Shown here: positions 61,940-64,000 of the stretch, one piece after another
Position numbering within the stretch: the stretch's first letter is position 1
Layout of the letters: each line of letters starts with the position of its first letter
NCBI GenBank assembly: GCA_017312345.1
Contig: BLAA01000001.1
Coordinates: 2,976,001 to 3,040,000 of the forward strand
DNA length: 64,000 nucleotides
Direction of reading: 5' to 3'
From: Candidatus Denitrolinea symbiosum
Lineage (GTDB): Bacteria > Chloroflexota > Anaerolineae > Anaerolineales > Villigracilaceae
Notes under the pieces: model-generated
Told to the model about the DNA's origin: nothing
Databases searched by the model: none
What the model saw: only the letters and a program-made list of their open reading frames with translations
Made by a program: the position numbers and the translations under genes

Positions 61940-62542
61940 TCATTTCAACAAAATCTTGATGTCATGCACAATGTCCGCGACGGGCGTCTGAAAACCGTAC
62001 GAGAGGCGCAGGTCGCCGTCCGCGTCGATGAGCGTGATGCGGGCGGTATGGTTCACGATGTAGCCCATGGCCGAAGTGGATTGCTCGACCGTGCGGAAGA
62101 CGCCGTACGCGTCCCAGATGAGCCGCAACTGTTCCATTGTACCCGTCAAGCCGATGAAGTCCGAGCGGAAGCGGGAGACGTATTCCTGGACCCGCTCGGG
62201 CGCGTCGCGGTCGGGGTCAACGGAGACGAAGACCACGCGAACCGCGTCCGCCGAACTGCCGAGGCGGTCCATCGCCTGTTTCATCTCCGCCATCGTGGTG
62301 GGACAAACGTCGGGACAGGAGGTGTAGCCGAAGAACAACAGGACGATCCTGCCGCGCTGGTCGCTGAGACGGAAGACGCTGCCATCGGCGCGCGTCAACT
62401 CGATGGGCGGCGCGACGGGAAACGGTTCCGCGTACGAGGCGCCACGGAAACCGGGAGGCTTTCCAAACCAGTAAATGGCCGCCGCGGCGAGGAGAATGGC
62501 GAGGAAGGAAAAGACGCCGACGGAGAGAAGCTTTTTGTCCAT
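61940..62542 (-). CDS. SCO1/SenC-family copper chaperone
   Basis: The 200-residue protein has an N-terminal anchor helix and a thioredoxin-like domain. The copper motif is CPDVC (in FFGYTSCPDVCPTTMAEM) and the third ligand is His in VNHTARITLIDADG. SVDPDRDAPERVQEYVSRF is the family loop. It delivers copper to the CuA site of cytochrome c oxidase. It follows the oxidase subunit genes on the same strand, separated by a terminator. Confidence 0.92.
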   Translation of the reverse strand: MDKKLLSVGVFSFLAILLAAAAIYWFGKPPGFRGASYAEPFPVAPPIELTRADGSVFRLSDQRGRIVLLFFGYTSCPDVCPTTMAEMKQAMDRLGSSADAVRVVFVSVDPDRDAPERVQEYVSRFRSDFIGLTGTMEQLRLIWDAYGVFRTVEQSTSAMGYIVNHTARITLIDADGDLRLSYGFQTPVADIVHDIKILLK

Positions 62543-62548
62543 AATGTC

Positions 62549-62580
62549 GAAAAAACAGGGCGACCCTTTGGCCGCCCCGT
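62549..62580 (-). terminator. intrinsic terminator after the COX4-COX3 gene
   Basis: On the minus strand ACGGGGCG and CGCCCTGT form an 8-pair stem (one G-U), followed by a run of T. It separates the oxidase structural genes from the assembly genes. Confidence 0.8.
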
Positions 62581-62607
62581 TCTATCGCAACTATACCAGA
62601 AACTTGC

Positions 62608-63387
62608 CTACTTGACGGCCGTACCGATGAGGTACAGAGCCGGGTAGAAGAAGATCCATACCACGTCCACAAAGTGCCAGTAGACGGCGGCCGCTTCCAC
62701 GCCCCAATGTCTCTCAGGGGTAAAGTAGCCCCTGCGGCCATTGCGCCAGACGAGGAAGATGAAGATCAGGCCGGTCGTCACGTGGAAGGCGTGCATACCC
62801 GTCATCATGTAGAAGATGCCGCCGACCACGTCTCGGCTGGCGATCACGCCCTCCAGTTTGGCGAGCTGCCACTCGCCGCCCACCACGCCGACCACGAATC
62901 CGAGGCCGAGGACGAAGGTGACGCCCAGCCAGAACAGGAAGTTCTTCTTGTCGCCATGTTCGATGCTGGTCTCGGCGCGGTTCATGGAGAACGAGGAGAT
63001 CAGCAGGACGGCGGTCACAAACAGGCCGAGGTACTGGTTCAGCGCGGGGCGCTCCAGTCCCAGCAGGTTGATGCGGCTGATGAGCAATCCGCCGAACACG
63101 AACGAGTCGGACAACAGGAACAGCCAGAGACCGAGACGGTTGGTGGCAAGCCGGTACGCGTAACTATCGCGGTCTTCGCCCGCGTCCTCCCGCGCCAGCC
63201 TGTAGATGTGCATGTAGTAGTACGCTACCAGCCCGGCTTTGATGACCGCGACCAGGAGCAACAGGACGACGTTCGGAAGCGCGATCGCGATGCCGAACTC
63301 CAACGCGGTCAAAATGGCGAGGTAGATGAAAATGATGACGCCCTGCGAGAGCGCGGATTTTTTGTCGGTTGTGTGTTCCATGATCAT
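62608..63387 (-). CDS. ctaE: cytochrome c oxidase subunit III with N-terminal subunit-IV-like domain
   Basis: The 259-residue protein has about seven helices. Residues ~12-70 (VIIFIYLAILTALEFGIAIALPNVVLLLLVAVIKAGLVAYYYMHIYRL) match the prokaryotic subunit IV domain. From about residue 80 a COX3 domain follows: NRLGLWLFLLSDSFVFGGLL, GIFYMMTGMHAFHVTTGLIF and AVYWHFVDVVWIFFYPALYL. The order IV-III in one chain is unusual, since IV is normally a separate small gene. It is 3 bp beyond ctaD, so both are in one transcript. Confidence 0.88.
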   Translation of the reverse strand: MIMEHTTDKKSALSQGVIIFIYLAILTALEFGIAIALPNVVLLLLVAVIKAGLVAYYYMHIYRLAREDAGEDRDSYAYRLATNRLGLWLFLLSDSFVFGGLLISRINLLGLERPALNQYLGLFVTAVLLISSFSMNRAETSIEHGDKKNFLFWLGVTFVLGLGFVVGVVGGEWQLAKLEGVIASRDVVGGIFYMMTGMHAFHVTTGLIFIFLVWRNGRRGYFTPERHWGVEAAAVYWHFVDVVWIFFYPALYLIGTAVK

Positions 63388-63390
63388 TTC

Positions 63391-64000
63391 CTACTTCTTC
63401 ACAAATTCCACGTATTTGGAGCCGGGCAGGCCGTAATCGTACGGTTCGCCCACCACTTCAAAGGGCGTCTCATAATTGTGCGCGGGCATCGGAGAGGGAA
63501 CCTGCCACTCGGGCGAGCGCGAATTCCACAGGTTGCCGGTCGCGGATTCGCCGCGCTTCACGCTTTGGACGAGGTTGATGATGAAGATCAGCACTGAAAT
63601 GGCGATGAGGAAGGCCGCCACGGTCAGGACGATGTGCCAGGTCTGGAAACCCAGCGCGGGGTCGTAGTCGAAGATGCGGCGGCGCATTCCCAGCAGGCCG
63701 ATGCGCATCATGCCGAGCGTGAGGATGACGAACGAGGGGAAGATCAGCCAGAAGTGCCAGCGGCCCAGCTTCTCGTCCAGGCGGCGGCCCGTGGCCTTCG
63801 GGAACCAGTAATAGAGAGCGGCGAAGAACGGGAAGACGAATCCGCCGAAGAGCGTGTCGTGGAAGTGGCCGACGATCCAGTACGTGTCGTGCAGGTGCAG
63901 GTTGGTCGAGACGGTGGCGTTCGGGGGGCCGGTCAATCCGCCCATCAAAAAGACGACGATCGAGCCAACCACAAAGAGGAAGGCTGTTGACATCGGATGG
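63391..64000 (-). CDS. ctaD: cytochrome c oxidase subunit I, C-terminal part (5' end outside window)
   Basis: The open frame continues past the right window edge. The visible part carries TVSTNLHLHDTYWIVGHFHDTLFGG, with the HxH pair that ligates heme a3 and heme a in subunit I. RIGLLGMRRRIFDYDP and the later helix with VAAFLIAISVLIFIINLVQSVKRG follow. Heme-copper oxidase implies aerobic respiration. At least two thirds of the protein, including the CuB His-Tyr pair, lie outside. Confidence 0.92.
   Translation of the reverse strand, partial: HPMSTAFLFVVGSIVVFLMGGLTGPPNATVSTNLHLHDTYWIVGHFHDTLFGGFVFPFFAALYYWFPKATGRRLDEKLGRWHFWLIFPSFVILTLGMMRIGLLGMRRRIFDYDPALGFQTWHIVLTVAAFLIAISVLIFIINLVQSVKRGESATGNLWNSRSPEWQVPSPMPAHNYETPFEVVGEPYDYGLPGSKYVEFVKK

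Overview
The window is a roughly 59 % GC bacterial chromosome segment. It most resembles a member of Chloroflexota, class Anaerolineae. The points behind this inference are a topoisomerase I with an N-terminal DUF5679-type zinc ribbon, a large MalT-like LuxR regulator, an XRE-STAND-TPR regulator, proteins with Thr/Pro-rich tails, an NBR1-Ig/SdrD-B lipoprotein, a TadE/TadG cluster next to a prepilin peptidase, and a half-CtaA/CtaB fusion beside a COX4-COX3 fusion. No rRNA, tRNA or CRISPR array was seen.

Layout. 1-4.4 kb: the end of an oxamate-carbamoyltransferase (AllG/AllH) operon followed by two paralogous DAACS symporters. 4.4-5.0 kb: two adjacent MITE-like inverted-repeat elements. 5-8.8 kb: a lipoprotein and a string of small membrane proteins on the minus strand. 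8.8-15.5 kb: two large ATP-dependent regulators (LuxR/MalT type and XRE/STAND type) flanking a SnoaL-like protein and a CPBP protease, with conspicuous tandem palindromic operators at 12.84-12.91 kb. 15.5-18.7 kb: a GlmS paralogue split by an IS1595-family element. 18.9-22.8 kb: a ROK-regulated GPH transporter and amidohydrolase operon. 23.3-33.1 kb: housekeeping genes rpsP, khpA, rimM, dprA, manC-like, topA, a methyltransferase and murA. 33.2-40.9 kb: a prepilin peptidase and six TadE/TadG-like surface or secretion proteins. 41.0-43.2 kb: a glmS ribozyme and an intact glmS. 43.5-49.7 kb: a GH25/SH3/phosphodiester-glycosidase protein and a GldFG-like ABC system. 49.8-51.0 kb: the primary sigma factor. 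51.1-59.2 kb: a run of multi-pass membrane proteins of GT-C and sulfatase-like type, the last one split by a second copy of the same IS. 59.2-64 kb: cytochrome c oxidase biogenesis and subunit genes on the minus strand, with ctaD running off the edge.

The main points are as follows. A glmS ribozyme lies upstream of the intact glmS, recognised by TGGAC-stem-GTTGACGAGG, GCGGATGC-type core, P3 hairpin and P3.1 pseudoknot, and it carries an extra block of about 50 nt. Two 973-bp IS1595-family copies have perfect 24-bp inverted ends and 8-bp target duplications, and both carry the same +1 frame discontinuity at an A6 run. MurA has Asp in place of the fosfomycin-target Cys. Several genes have a -10 box placed so that transcription would start at or within 2 nt of the start codon. 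The intact glmS presumably supplies glucosamine-6-phosphate while the paralogue is inactivated. Coordinates and motifs were read by eye; no database search was run.
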